This document shows positions 23,500 to 35,416 of a stretch of DNA of 64,000 nt, in pieces (position 1 is the stretch's first letter; every line of letters starts with the position of its first letter). Both the position numbers and the translations under genes were made by a program. Below the pieces are notes generated by a model. That model ran no database searches. It saw nothing but the letters and a program-made list of their open reading frames with translations, and had not been told where the DNA came from. This DNA is from Coriolopsis trogii. Its lineage: Eukaryota > Basidiomycota > Agaricomycetes > Polyporales > Polyporaceae. The stretch is taken from NCBI GenBank assembly GCA_020543525.1, contig JAHYIO010000036.1, positions 2,418,001 to 2,482,000 on the forward strand. The letters run 5' to 3'.

Positions 23500-24566
23500 G
23501 ATGAGGGCTCAGGCGGGGTCCGAGATGGACGAAGGTGGCAGAAAAAGGGATGAGGAGATGGTTGGGTAGGGTTAGGAGTGCACTGTGCTCTTGTACTTCA
23601 TCGATGATGCATGTGACATCATGGACGTTTGCCATATTCGCCTCCATCGCGGCCTCGAACTCACGCACTGTGACAGCCACGCCCGCCCTCCCATTGGCGG
23701 AGAGCCCGTCTCCGGCACGCCCCGAGCTTTCCCCGCACTGCGCCTGCCTAATTGGGCAGCGAGAGCAGTGCATCCCTTCGTTTACGTCTCCCCTTTCTCC
23801 GTCCCATATCGTCCGCCCAGATATCGCTCAAATCGCCCGCCCACCCTCCTCCATCCCGGCAGATCGTCGTCGTCTTTCCACCCTTCTCGCCCCAATAGGC
23901 CCTACGCTCATCGCCCGACGGCTGCTCTCGGACCCGCTCCCCGTCGAACGTGGGTCTCTCGCCCTTCTTATCGCCCCAAGTCTTCCGGTTTACCCTCTCC
24001 TTTTCCTCGTCCGACCGGCCCGGCGCACTTGGGCGGGATCGACGCAGCCTAGTGCGGGGATGTGCAATGTGCTTCATCCCATCGCGCTCTCGATCTGCAC
24101 TCGTCCCACTCATGCCATCGTTCTCGACGCAGTCTCTGAGGACGCCTTCCCATACATACACTTGTACGATACACTTTCGTCATACTTACATTGGATTAGC
24201 GTTGTGGCGCTGGAGAAGGTCAACCTTCGCGCATAGTAGTGTCGGCCGTCCAGTTCTTGCAAACGAATAAGACAAGTGAAATAAGGTACCATAAATTACA
24301 GCGAGGCGACGAAACATACAACGTCGAGCGCGCAAAATGACAGAGCACGAACACGAACTACCAATCCCAGACAGGCAAGAAGAAAACGAATGGCGACGGG
24401 AAAGGAGGCAGCGGAGAAATGTCGTCGCAACCACGATGCCGAATACCCCAGTTCTGTTCATTCATGCGGCGACTCGACTGCGGGACCCTATGCACCATCC
24501 AGCTTGATCTACAATACAACGGCGACCACTTCTTCTTCTTCAGCAGCAGCAGCAGTGGCCCTCAAA
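23500..24566. other. TPS1 upstream region
   Basis: A strongly C/T-rich stretch on the plus strand with no recognised gene. It should hold the TPS1 promoter (minus strand). One CCCCT pentamer, the core of the yeast stress-response element, lies near 23786, but a single copy is weak evidence. The right end is the 3' flank of the Bsd2-like gene. Confidence 0.4.
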
Positions 24567-26131
24567 TCACAGAAGCCCCGCAGCCTGCAACGTGCGAGTC
24601 AGACGCAGCTCCGCCTCAGTCACTTCTCCGCGGCGTTGATCGTCCTCGTCTGCGTCATGCTGAGGAGGGTGCTCGGGCTCCTCGTCGTGCAGATGCGCGA
24701 ACCCGAACGCGATCTCGATATTCCGGCGCACCTGCTCGTCGCGCGCGCGCTGTTCGGGCGTGACGGGCTCCTCTGGGAGAGACGCCGCCCGGATGGACGA
24801 CTCCCATCTCTTGACGCGGTAGAACCCGACGCAGGACGAGAGCAGGAGGAACCAACCTGTGTTGGATGCGCAGCGCCCTCATGAGAAGCTGCACAAAACC
24901 GTAGAAGGATGATGTAGACATACCGAGCGTCATCAATATGAGCGCGATCCAGTCGCGAGAGCTGATAGCGAGCTGCATCTCCATCTCAAGGATCTGGTTG
25001 GGATCCGTCGCGTTGTAGCCGTATGCGAGTTCAGCCAGCGTCGCGTTGTGCATGCTCATGTGGTGAGTGCCGTTGTTCCACTTCGCAACCTGTTCCTCGA
25101 GACTCGGGGCAGTCCCATCACCTTCCCCGCCCATGCCGACATTGCGCCACCCACTTCCGTACTGGATCAGGCCGTACTGGATCAGGGTGATACCGAGGCC
25201 CGCACGGGAGCCAAACTTGGCAGCATGGGTGGTGTGGAGAAGATACGTGAGGACGAAGCCGGCGAATTGGAAAAAGTAGGATACGAATGCGGTCATGATG
25301 AACGTGAAGATGGGGCCCGAGGGGAGGTCTTCCACAATCATGTATGCGTCGGGGTCGAGCGTGCCTGCGGGGGCATGGACCGTGGTCTCCCAGTACGGCG
25401 GGACAGCGTCGGCCTGAGCCTCGGCGTACGACTGTGGAACACGGTGTTAGCTGATGCATCGCCACCGCGAACGACCGTAGCAAGCATGCCGAGGATACGC
25501 AAGACACGCAAGCCGTGGCGAGAGGTGGGAGAAGGACTGAAGAGATAGAACCTACAGGTGGTGTCTCTTTTTGCACGTCTTCGGGCACCACATGGACGGT
25601 ACCGTCGACATCTGTGATCTCGATGCCCCGGGATGGCTTCGCGCTCACGTTCGCGAACACCCCGTCGTTCTCGTGGCCTCCACCGATGACCCGAGGGGCG
25701 GGAGCCTCTACTGGCACACGGACGTAGTGTTGAGGCAGCAGCGCACCGGCCGCCCTGCGCCAGAACGAGACTCGTGGCCGCGGAGGCCTCACAGGGGATG
25801 TGGGAAGTTGCCCATTCGAGTTACCAATATCATTCGGTAGAGCTCGCTCAGACGGGCCAGGAGGCGAGCCGGGCGGAGGGTAGTCGTAGTCTCGCTCAAA
25901 GTCGTATCCGCCAGGGACCGTGTGTGGGGTGTCGACGACCTCCGGGAACTCGTCGCTGTCGAGGGGCGGGTGGTAGTGAGAGACGGAGCGCGGGGGGAGC
26001 GCCCGGGTGAGAGGGGTGTGCTCAGACGAGTCCTGGCCTTCGTCGTCAGAGTCGAACGCGTCGTCGAGCTCACGCTGTGCGTCCTCGGGAGCGTAGCGAG
26101 GGCCAGGGAGCGGCGCGTACGACGGGGGCAT
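24567..26131 (-). CDS. Bsd2/NDFIP-type ubiquitin-ligase adaptor membrane protein
   Basis: A Bsd2-family (NDFIP1/2-like) adaptor. In the Golgi and endosomes, such proteins recruit Rsp5/NEDD4-type ubiquitin ligases through PPxY motifs and send metal transporters such as Smf1 to the vacuole. The start MPPSYAPLPGPRYAPEDAQR is the only upstream ATG and already contains a PPSY motif. PPSY recurs just after the intron junction (KETPP|SYAEAQ), followed by PPYWET, giving three PY-type motifs. The N-terminal half is acidic and disordered. Hydrophobic segments follow: IFTFIMTAFVSYFFQFAGFV, the conserved block AAKFGSRAGLGITLIQYGLI, and DWIALILMTLGWFLLLSSCV. The C-terminal tail is charged and ends LQAAGLL. 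The best-fitting frame after 24890 differs from the longest open frame, implying an intron there. Confidence 0.87.
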
Positions 26132-27851
26132 GGGGAAAGATGGGGGCGAGACGAGAGAGGAGTCTGGCGGGCGCAGACTCGAAGGCTGGGTTTGGCAGAC
26201 GGTATCAGAGAAGCCCCTTGGCGCCAGGTCCACCCCTCGTACAGACGCTCACGGCTGCGGCAGTGCTGCCAAGTTACGGGCGCGGCTGCAATCGCTCACG
26301 GAAAGCGCTCATCCGAAAACAGTCCTGCTCTGCTATCCACCACCGCGAAACATCAAGCCAGTTACAATAGTACAGTGTACAATGCCTTCTACTCCGCTTT
26401 GAATCTACCTGCGGCCAGTGCGTTCCATTCTTACCGAGCTTCGTATTGCCGAGTCCAGCTGTATTGAACGCCGCTTCTGCTCAGTTGGCACACCGTCTCC
26501 ATCATTTATCCTCCTTCAAAGGAGATAACTAGCGACAACCCTGCTGCCGCACTCATCGAAGACGAGAACATCACGCTAGAAATCATTGGATGCCAGCAGA
26601 GTGTGGACTGGGCGAACGGTATGTTCGTGCCTTGTCAGACCCGTGTCGCCACGTATTCACTAGCTGGCACATAGCGCTCTTTCCACTCCTCCGTTCCCAA
26701 CTTATTGTGGCGCGTAGGGCAGCGTCACGAATTGATGCTGAAGCCGCCGAAGTTCACGCTGCCTACAAGGAGTCTCAGAAACGCCTCATAGAGATGATGG
26801 ATGCATACACCGAGGCGCACGAGGCACGTGTACGCGCAGAGCAACGACTGAGAATCTTTCAAAGAGAGTGTACCTGCTGGTGGCGTAATGAGCGTCCAAC
26901 CATTCAATACGTCGAAACTCATCCTTAGGCGCGCACGTATGTCGTGCACCTACTCCCGCTACCAGCTGAGAACTGAACGTATGCCCAGATCAGGCTCTCC
27001 TTCGACACGTGAATCATTATGGTCGCACTTGTGATCATTTCGGAGAGCTCACTCTCCGATCAGGATGCGACCAGAGTTAACCCAATCTGGGCCAGCGATA
27101 TGTAGTCGCTCGAGCGTCGTGGCAGTAGACGTTGATCAGCCTGGCGCCCGCGCTGCAGCTGCATCAATGACGAATGTACGTTACTGGTGCCAGCTGTCAG
27201 ACCGCCCAAGCCAGCGCAAACATGAGCATGTGTCTATATGCTCTACAACACCTACAGCTTAGCGGGCCTAGTCTCTAACATCCTTGACCGCTTCGTGCTG
27301 AAAATACGATTGTCGGTACTCCAGGGCTAGCGTGAGGATCATCACGCGGCCAACATTCGTTCTTGGCAGTATGAAACAGCTGCTGTTGACGTCGCTCGGT
27401 TTCGCATAATTCACGAGACCTTCTCTGCGAGCATGGTCGCTCTCCGCTAACAGAACGGGCCTCAGTGCTGCGCTCACAACCAGGAAGAATTGAGCTGGCC
27501 CGTTCATCCGAAATGAAATTGTGGGTCCCCAGCCCCGCATGCCGAAATTCACCGGTTGAGCTCCTTACCCCTCTATGTTTCGTTTCGAGGTTAGGAGCCT
27601 CGTCAGGTGAGTGCGGCTGTTACAATGAGCGCATCCTCTAGCTCGACCTCAAACAGTGCGCTCAGCCTGCTACCCCCGGAATAGCACCATATCCAGTCGT
27701 TTCCCGGGTGGTCTGCTGTCTTCACTGCCTGTACACCAAGGCATAAAAACCCCCTCCATCGTCTGCTGGTTGGCACATCTGACGAACACTCCCATTAGTT
27801 CCCCCCGACTGCACTCCCAGCACTCTAGCTCTCCACCATCATTCACGTCCG
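26132..27851. other. Long intergenic region with weak ORF candidates
   Basis: Two frames deserve mention, though neither is recognised. A plus-strand frame ending at 26928 would make a helical Glu/Arg/Ala-rich segment (RRAASRIDAEAAEVHAAYK). A minus-strand frame at 27268-27540 contains SFRMNGPAQFFLVVSAALRP and looks more protein-like. Both may be remnants. The flanks should hold the divergent promoters of the Bsd2-like and ADH genes. Confidence 0.4.
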
Positions 27852-29385
27852 ATGACTCACACTCACAGCACCATGCTCGGCGCGTTTTATCAGCCGGGCA
27901 ACAACAAAGCCGTGCTCAAGCACACCCCCATCCCGAAGCCCACTCCCAAGCAAGTCCTGCTCAAGATCGCCGCCGCAGGTGTCTGCCACTCCGACGTCTT
28001 CGCCCTCTCCGGCGAGGTGGTCGACCCTCGGACGTACATCCTCGGCCACGAGAACGTCGGCTACGCTGTCGAGTAAGTCTTTGTCTCTGCGCAAGCCACT
28101 GCGAATCACCGGCGGAAAGTCTAAGCACTGACGACCGGTCCATTGCACAGGTGGGGATCTGAAGTGACGGGCATCGTCAGAGACCAGTTGTATGCCGTCT
28201 GGATTTCGGTCCCTTGCGCGCGCATGCTCGTCCCCGGCTTCCCGCCGTTCTTGGACAGCATCGGGCTCGGCGAGAACGGCGGGTACGCGGAGTATCTAGC
28301 CGTGGACGCGAGAGAGCTCGTCCCCGTCGTCAGTGCTTTCTACTAATCTACCACTCTCACCTGTCCAATCGTTGAACCTCTTGTCTTACCATCAGCCGCA
28401 CGGTCTGGCCCCCGAGATCGCCGCTCTGGGGGCCGACTCGCTCGTGACCGTATACAACGCAGTCCACAACGTAGCCGGAGTACGTCTCTCCACCCCCCTC
28501 CTCTCCCTCCACGTCAAGTCTAACACGCATACTCACGACCAGCTCCGTCCCGGCACGAACAAGCGCGTCCTGATCTACGGCGTCGGCGGGCTCGGCCACC
28601 AAGCCGTCCAGCTCGCAAAGAGCTACGGCGCGACCGTCTTCGCGTGCGACTCCAAGCCCGCCGCGCGCGAGCTCGCGCTCTCCCTCGGGGCCGCGCAGGC
28701 CTTTGACAGCGTCTCCCTCACCGACGCCGTCGCCGACACCGCCGAGGCCCCGTTCACGGTCGACGTCGTGATCGACTTTGTCACCAACGCCCAATGTGAG
28801 GGCGAAAGGCCCGTGTGTCCAACACTGACTGACCCTCCTGTCTGCAGCGTTCGACTTGGGCTTCAACGCGGTGAAACGCACCGGGGTCGACCTGGGCGCG
28901 CCCGCCGGGCTGATCGTCCTTGTGAGTGCCCCATCTTCCGACTCGGCCGAGCAGACCGCACGCCAGCTCGCAGGACTGACAAACAGCCTGGCTGTGATGC
29001 TTCAGGTGGGGATCTCAGCGGTCCCGCTCGCACTCACCACGGTCCAGTTCGTCTCCTGGCGCGTCGATGGTACGTAGCACGCCCTCGTCCTCTAAGTTGA
29101 CAGCAGTCCTTGTTCGACTGACCATTCATTCGGGCCGTCCCACCAGTCAAGACGTCTCTCTATGGCACCATTGACGACCTGAAGACATCCCTCGACCTCC
29201 TCGCTAAGGTTTGTACTACATACCTGAATGTCCGCATCTCTCATATCTGAAGGGTACATGATCAGGGAGTTATCAAGCCCGTGGTGTCCACTTTGGCTTT
29301 AGAGGATGTGAACGAGGCATTGGACGCATTGAAGGACAGCGAGGCTATAGGACGCCAGGTCGTCATTCCAAGAAAGCGGCACTAG
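27852..29385 (+). CDS. Zinc-type alcohol dehydrogenase (MDR), copy 1
   Basis: A medium-chain dehydrogenase/reductase predicted to oxidise or reduce an alcohol/aldehyde with NAD(P). The GroES-like domain has AAAGVCHSDVF (catalytic-zinc Cys) and LGHENVG (His-Glu). The Rossmann motif is VLIYGVGGLGHQAVQLAKSY, followed by ACDSKP. The segment IAALGADSLVTVYNAVH puts Asp where classical ADHs have the third zinc-ligand Cys. The C-terminal exons give VKTSLYGTIDDLKTSLDLLA and VIPRKRH. A start at MTHTHST or at the MLGAFYQPG seven codons later is possible. The four-cysteine structural-zinc lobe is not visible (see findings). A close paralogue lies about 10 kb away on the opposite strand. The substrate is unknown. 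The final small exons are approximate. Confidence 0.88.
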
Positions 29386-29721
29386 GCCACAAATCGACAT
29401 TCAGTATCCGATTCTCCCTGAACGTATATTCGATAGGTCTCCAGAGAATGAACGTCAATCCAAGCTTCGGTAGGAGAGTTTGATTGCACAAACGTGTAAT
29501 CGTCCAGATCGTGGGTCGTTCATCTCAGACAGAACACGCAACACGCAAAGTATGAAGATGCGGGTATGCCCGCCTGCGACGGGACTGGATACAAATACAC
29601 ATGCTACGAATGCCAGACCTTGAACAACATCCACAGAGCGATAAATGAGCACAAAGATGATTTGACGAGTATGTGATGCAGATGCGACGAGAAACAGACA
29701 TTGTCCCAAACGCTGAAGTCC
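29386..29721. other. Convergent 3' spacer
   Basis: Spacer between the converging ADH copy 1 and the Rsm1-like gene. It probably holds both 3' untranslated regions; nothing else is seen. Confidence 0.5.
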
Positions 29722-31790
29722 TCAACCGAGCAGGCCCTTGACATACTTCAACAAATCCTTCCCCTGTATTGAATGGTCAGCGATCCTGTGGGAGTCGAAG
29801 CGATAGCAAAGACGGCACTCACTCCATGACTCTTCACATCAGCGACCATCGCCTGGATAGGATCCTCCTCCGCATTTCCCTCCTCCCCACCCTCCGCAAC
29901 GCTGTCAAATCGACCGCTGCGCACGCGGTTGAGGCCAAGCCTCTGCCTCTGAACGTTTCCATAGCGCGAAATAACCGCCATGACCGCGCGCCAACCTTCG
30001 ACCGCGCCCGGCTGAGCATTGATTTGGATCGTAGACCCGTTCGTGCTCGCCAGCGAAGCAAGTGACGCAGAGCGCTCATGGCCTTTCTGCGCCTGCGCAG
30101 ACGTAGGCGAAGGCGCAGGAAGGGAGGGCAGCACGGTCGAGCGGACGACGTATGGGCAGTACGATCGATGCTCCCGGAGGATGTCCAGCGGACGGACAGC
30201 TTGCTCCTTCTTATTCGTCTCGCCCGTGCCATCCATCGGGACGTCTCGATCAGTGGATTTAGGGAGGAAAGCCCAGAGCCCTACGCGACGCTGGCATAGG
30301 GGGCAGTGCAGGAGGGTGGTGTTTGTATTGAGAGGCGCACTCGATGTCGAGTATTGCGACAAGAGTGATGTTGAAGGCGATAGGTGAATGGATGAACGTG
30401 TCGAGCTTGGAGTCGGTGTGCTCTCCCGGACCACAGATGAAGCACGCGAGGGGCCGCGAGAAGGCGTCCCGGGCATGAGAGACCCTGCTCGCGAAGCTGA
30501 GGGAGGTAACATCGACTCCTGGGAAACTGGTGGCAAGATCGACCATCCAAATAGTGCAGTCAGGATAGCCGTCTCCGACGGTTGCGCTTCCGGCATTGGT
30601 CCCGTCGAAACACTGGCAGATATTGTATCTTCGGTCGGTGTAGAAGGTTCCAGGACGCCAGTAAACGGCGATTTCGGCAGTGAGACTGAATGGATGATGG
30701 ACACCAAGGATTGCACCTGAGCGGCAGCCTGAAAATACTCATTCAATGAAACCGTCCACAATGGGAAGCGTGAGCGTACCAGAGGATGCTTGATCGTGAC
30801 TCCTGCCAGGACAGAGTCCAGAAGAATTGCCCTTGACTTCAATTCACGTATCATTGGCAGGGGCGCTTGCAAGGGTACGTGATAGATCGAGTCTGGAGAA
30901 AAAGTGAGATAGAGAATACCTGCTAGTATTGAGGCGGCGCGGCGTACCATCACATTGTCGAGTCTTCCATGGGCAACCGTCCTTGTGGGCCTCCACTAAC
31001 TGTTGTCGCTGTTTCTCCACAAGTGCATTTGCTGCGATGGAGCTAGAGTTAGTACAGACCTACCTTTAGGTTATCCTACATACCAGCTTCACGAGTCATG
31101 CCATCCCTACTGGCAAGAACCCATGAAACACCACACAAGCCACAGAGCAAGCGGTCCTTTCCCTCGTTGATCCATCCACATTTCGCCGCGGCGACAGCAT
31201 CAATGGAGGACGGCTTGTTGCCGTACGTCGCAATCTTGTATGTAGCTAGTCGCGTCAAGAAAGATGTCATGGACGACGGACGGTAGTCGCTCAGGGACGA
31301 GCCGTTTGACTGGAAGGACTTTCCGGCCTGATTGAACTTGAGTGGAAGCGCCTTCCTGGTACGAGTAGCGGTACGCGAGAGAATTTTGGCTAGGTTGGGG
31401 GACGTCTTGGATAAGGTGTCCAGGTCGCTGGCAGGAGTCGCTCTGGAGTGGCAGACGGGACACATATTGGTAATAGTCCAGACTCAATGCAATGGTTCAC
31501 GTACGCCTTGTCCTTCTTGATACCATACTTTGTCAGCATTGTGTAGATAGAGCGAGCGGTACGGAGTCGTTTGAGAGGTGGGCGACTTGTGGTGGATTGG
31601 GAAGGGATAGGTCCTACGGCTTCGTCAAGAGTCTGAAGAGCGTCCTCAAGTTTCCGCTTCAGGTTTGGATGTCAGTCCACGACGACGGGAATGCAGGTCG
31701 AGGATGACAGACTTTGAGAGACTTGTCGGTCGAGCGAGTGGCCACGGGTGTGGGAGTAGCGGTCGTGGCACTCGTTTGTTCAGCCATCAT
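29722..31790 (-). CDS. C3HC zinc-finger protein, NIPA/Rsm1-like
   Basis: A zf-C3HC / Rsm1-domain protein. Fungal Rsm1 takes part in mRNA export, and the human relative NIPA (ZC3HC1) is at the nuclear envelope. Exon 1 starts MMAEQTSATTAT (ATGs at 31790 and 31787) and splices to RKLEDALQTLDEAVG. The zinc finger is complete: RLATYKIATYGNKPSSIDAV, then CGWINEGKDRLLCGLCGVSW, then LVEAHKDGCPW with the His and last Cys. A second, Rsm1-type finger follows (LLHCPLCQRRVGLWAF and REHRSYCPYV). A Ser/Thr/Pro-rich linker lies between. The C-terminus, GWRAVMAVISRYG, ends near GKDLLKYVKGLLG. Several introns interrupt the first third. It is divergent from the STK16-like kinase gene. Confidence 0.84.
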
Positions 31791-32129
31791 CGCAGGCCAG
31801 AATGGAGGATACTAGATCAGTTGAAACCGAATGCAAGCAGCCGGATGCGCAGCGATGATGAGCGGGAGAGCGAATGTGGAGATTGTGGTGGTGGGGGGAA
31901 GCAAACAGCCAGGACGCGGATGTGGCGGACTCGAACCAGCCACACGCCCGGAGGCGCCCGCGCGTCGAGCGCCCTTGCCGCAGTGCTCCGAGCTCGCCGC
32001 GCGCACACTGGCACTGGCTGAGGCTGAGACCGCCCGTACACACCTGCTCGCGACTCGTTCACGGCCTCTGCTCATCTCTCTTGTTTCCCATTTTGTCGCT
32101 CCCTGCTTTCCCTGCTGTATACTATCTGG
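31791..32129. promoter_or_regulatory. Divergent promoter, Rsm1-like / STK16-like genes
   Basis: A 339-bp spacer between divergent start codons. It must carry both promoters. No specific site is claimed. A GGTTCGAGTCC-like string on the minus strand here is not part of a foldable tRNA. Confidence 0.45.
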
Positions 32130-33886
32130 ATGTCGCTACCGCCGCAACTGTTGCACTCCCTCGAAGGGGTGAAATACCAGATCAAGGACGCATTCTGGGC
32201 TCTTTCGTCATGTATATGCCAGCAATCCGCCAAAATAAAGATTAATGGGAGGACATGTGCGTCAAATCTCCTGAGAGCATACGCACTGCGATTGACGTTG
32301 CATACCTCAGTCAAGATTATCCGCGTACTCGGAGAGGGCGGTTTCTCGTTCGTCTACCTCGCACAGGACGAGACTAGTGGGGTGTGTCACGACGGGCTTA
32401 TCCGGCACCACGCGTCGCTCATCGAGATATACCACAGAGGCAATTCGCTTTGAAGAAGATTCGCTGTCCGAGTGGACAGGAGGATGTACGTCAAGCTATG
32501 CGAGAGGTGGAGGCCTATAGGCGTTTCAAGTGAGTTGTGAGCTACGGAGTGACCGCGCTGTCTTTCATTCCACGTTTGCAGACATCCTAACATCATTCGG
32601 ATACTTGTACGTTCCACTGAATATGCCGTATATTCTCGTGCACTGATGTAATTGTGCAGGACTCTGCGGTCGTTCAAGACCCAAGCGGCGACGGCCAAAT
32701 CGTCTACCTCTTCCTGCCTCTCTATAAGGTGCGCTGACGCTTCCGCTCGTCCCCTTTCACGCGCTCAGCTAGGACCGCAGCGTGGCAACCTCCAAGACGC
32801 AATCAACGCGAATTCGATCAACAACACTCACTTCTCCGAGACAGAAATGCTTCGTTACTTCAAGGGCACCTGCGAAGCCATTCGCGCCATGCACGATTAC
32901 CGTGCGCCTCTCAGCTCCCGGTCAGATCCCGCCCCTTCTCGCGCGAACCAGTCCGGGCCGCACGCGCCGTCCGCACCCAATTCCCCGCGTCAGTCCATGG
33001 AGGACGACGACGACGAGATGTTCCCTCACCCCGAGGGCGACGGTGAGGGAGGGTACTCGTACCACGGTCCTGGCGGGTCGAGCGTTCCACTCATGTCGAA
33101 GAACCGCCCTATGGACGAGAATGAGCCTATATTCGATGGCGACGAGGAGCTTGACAGGATACAGCGCGAACATGGGAACGGGCAGTCAGGACAGACGGAG
33201 TTGGTTCCATACGCACATCGCGACCTGAAGCCTGGGTGCGTGCCACGTTGCGTGGAAAGTGCTTGCGTCTGAACAGCACGCAGGAACATCATGATCTCGG
33301 ATGAGGGTCAGCCCATTCTCATGGACTTTGGTAGTGCTATGAAGGCACGCATCAAGATCGAGAACCGGTCCCAAGCCTTGCTACAGCAGGTTCGTCACTT
33401 GCTCGCCTGATGATGACCTATTGTGACCGTGAAGTACAGGACATTGCCGCCGAACAAAGTACGATGGCGTATCGTGCGCCGGAACTCTTTGACGTCAAGA
33501 CGGGTGTCACTCTCGACGAGAAGGTAGACATCTGGGTATGTCTTCCTCTGCATATCACGCGCGTCTCCGCTGACGCACGGTTGGCACAGTCGCTCGGCTG
33601 CACGTTATTTGCGCTTGCCTACTCGCATTCTCCGTTCGAGAATACCCAGACGACGGAACAGGGCGGCTCAATAGCTATGGCAGTCATGGGCGCGCAATAC
33701 AAGCACCCTCCTTCAGCGTACTCTCAGGGCCTCAAGGACTTGATTGACAGCATGCTCAAGGTCAACCCTCAGGATCGCCCCGACATACACGAGGTGCGTC
33801 AATACCGCGATAGTCTTGTAGCCTTCCTGACGTCGCCTCTTCAGGTCATTCGGAGGACTGACCAAGTTCTGCAAAGCCTCCGGTGA
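32130..33886 (+). CDS. STK16/Env7-like Ser/Thr kinase with acidic insert
   Basis: A protein kinase of the NAK group close to human STK16 and yeast Env7, which are acylated membrane-associated kinases of the Golgi or vacuole. The N-terminus ends in CICQQSAKIKINGRTFKIIR; the Cys pair is a plausible palmitoylation site. Glycine loop: LGEGGFSFVYLA. Catalytic Lys: FALKKIRCPSG. Catalytic loop: YAHRDLKPGNIMI. Metal-binding DFG: GQPILMDFGSAMKA. Then AEQSTMAYRAPELFD (activation segment/APE) and DIWSLGCTLFALAYSHSPFE. These match STK16 nearly block for block. About 100 residues, Ser/Pro-rich then Asp/Glu-rich, are inserted between AMHDY and YAHRD. The gene has about seven introns. All catalytic residues are present. 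Confidence 0.91.
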
Positions 33887-34053
33887 TCCGTAATGACCCG
33901 CAGACTTCCTTTCGCATTCAGTCTACATATGCTAGCCTATCCTCTCCGCTTCCGCGCATATCCGCTCTTTCGCTCTTGTTTACTATGGGCTGTATCTCCA
34001 CGGACGTTAATCGCTGCGCTACAATATATATGTGCATACATAATACGCAAATC

Positions 34054-35138
34054 CTACGACGGTTCGCTCCGTCGTCGTTTCTTCGTCTTCGCGCCACTTT
34101 TTGTGTCTGTAGAAGACGCTGTGGTGGATTTTACAGATGGTATCTTGTTGGTACTACTCTTAACGTTGGGCGATGCGTCCGCCTCTGAGGGAGCCTTGGC
34201 GGGTTTCGCACTTTTCGTCTTTGTCTCTGCATCCTTTGGTCGCTCCGAAACCTCAAACCGCTCGACCTTCCTCTTCTTAGCGGGAGGAACATCTGCTGAA
34301 GGCTTGTCATTCGCCTCGTCGTCCGCACCAGGAGCTCCCTGCTTGGCGGCCTTCTTCGCTCTGTATTTGGCCTTCATGATTTTCTGCTTCTCGCGCTTCG
34401 CTTTTATTGCAGCAAGTTTCGCCTTCTATGAAGGACGCGATGAGCCCATCATCCCAGCGCGTATGCCCGAGCAATGTGGGACATACCTTCTTTTGTGCGC
34501 GTTTTGATAGCTTGCCTTCAGCGGGCTTCTCCATCACGGACTGTTTCACGACTTGTGTTCGAACGAGGTCGCGCACATCTGTGTCTGCGTCGACGTCCAT
34601 GGCTGCCTCCCTAAGGTGGGTGAACCGCCGCGTATGTGCCTGTGTCCTCCAGGAAGCTTCAGTGGGCGCATAAAGGAAGGTGGAGGGTTAGGGGACTCAC
34701 GCCGGACTTCAGGTGTACGTCGATCATGGTAGGATTTTTGAGGAGCTTGCCCGGACAGACCACACATGCCTTCACTTCGGGCTCGAGGGAGACGAGGTAA
34801 AGGGGATTCTGCAGAGCTTCGGAGACAGACATGGGTGGTTCCTCGTCTTCATCCTCCTTGTCCGACCCGGATTCGCTCCCTTCCTCATCTTCCTCTTCCT
34901 CCTCACCACCCTCCTCACCACCATCGTCCTGTTCACTCCCACTACCTTGATCTCCACCAAAAATGTGTAGCTCCTCGTCCTCGGAGCCACCGTCAGAGTC
35001 AGAGTCAGAGTCCGAAGACGAGTCGGACTCGTCCGTGTCCGTGTCGTTCATGCCTAGCATCTCCTTCATGTCTCCGTCCAGGCCCAACTCCTCTTCCTTC
35101 TCCTTCTTGCGTATCCGCTTCTCCACGCGTTTAAACAT
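34054..35138 (-). CDS. Charged C2H2-like zinc-finger protein, probably nucleolar
   Basis: I do not recognise a named orthologue. The ATG of MFKRVEKRIRKKEKEEELGL is the first in frame. A long acidic stretch of Ser/Asp/Glu follows, then the block SLEPEVKACVVCPGKLLKNP with VHLKSGTHLRE across an intron. The C-x2-C ... H-x5-H spacing looks like a U1-type zinc finger, as in RNA-binding or ribosome-biogenesis proteins. After KLSKRAQKK there is a second intron, then a strongly basic C-terminus (MKAKYRAKKAAKQG ... KTKKRRRSEPS) typical of nucleolar proteins. The function is inferred only from composition. It is head-to-head with the Dss1-type gene, start codons 279 bp apart. Confidence 0.68.
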
Positions 35139-35416
35139 GCTTGCGACCAAAGAGTGAGTGAGCCCAGAGAGGAGGCCAAGTGACCGTCAGCACGCGCTGC
35201 AAGATGGACTCGTCGCCTGGAGGAACTTTTGGGACAGTAGATCTGAGATTCAGCTGCGATCGAGGGGTAGCGCCCATTTTTTGGGTTTTGCGCGTTGCTC
35301 AAGCTGCCACGGACAGCGACCGTCACGCTCGCGGTCAGATATTCTCCTGTCCGGTTCTGGCTCCACGTCCATTGTTCATATCTCTCCCTCTGCGCTTTGG
35401 GTGTTAGTCTTTTGCG

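Noticed and set aside
23585..24236. Long plus-strand ORFs upstream of TPS1
   Set aside because: Translations of C/T-rich promoter-like DNA, low-complexity Pro/Ser/Arg, no domain.
26131..26233. Upstream extension of the Bsd2-like protein
   Set aside because: The extension begins at a GTG codon, not ATG; the first ATG gives MPPSYAPLPG, which fits the family N-terminus.
31930..31965. GGTTCGAGTCC string on the minus strand, resembling a tRNA T-arm
   Set aside because: The flanking bases do not form five T-stem pairs and no acceptor, D or anticodon arm can be built around it.
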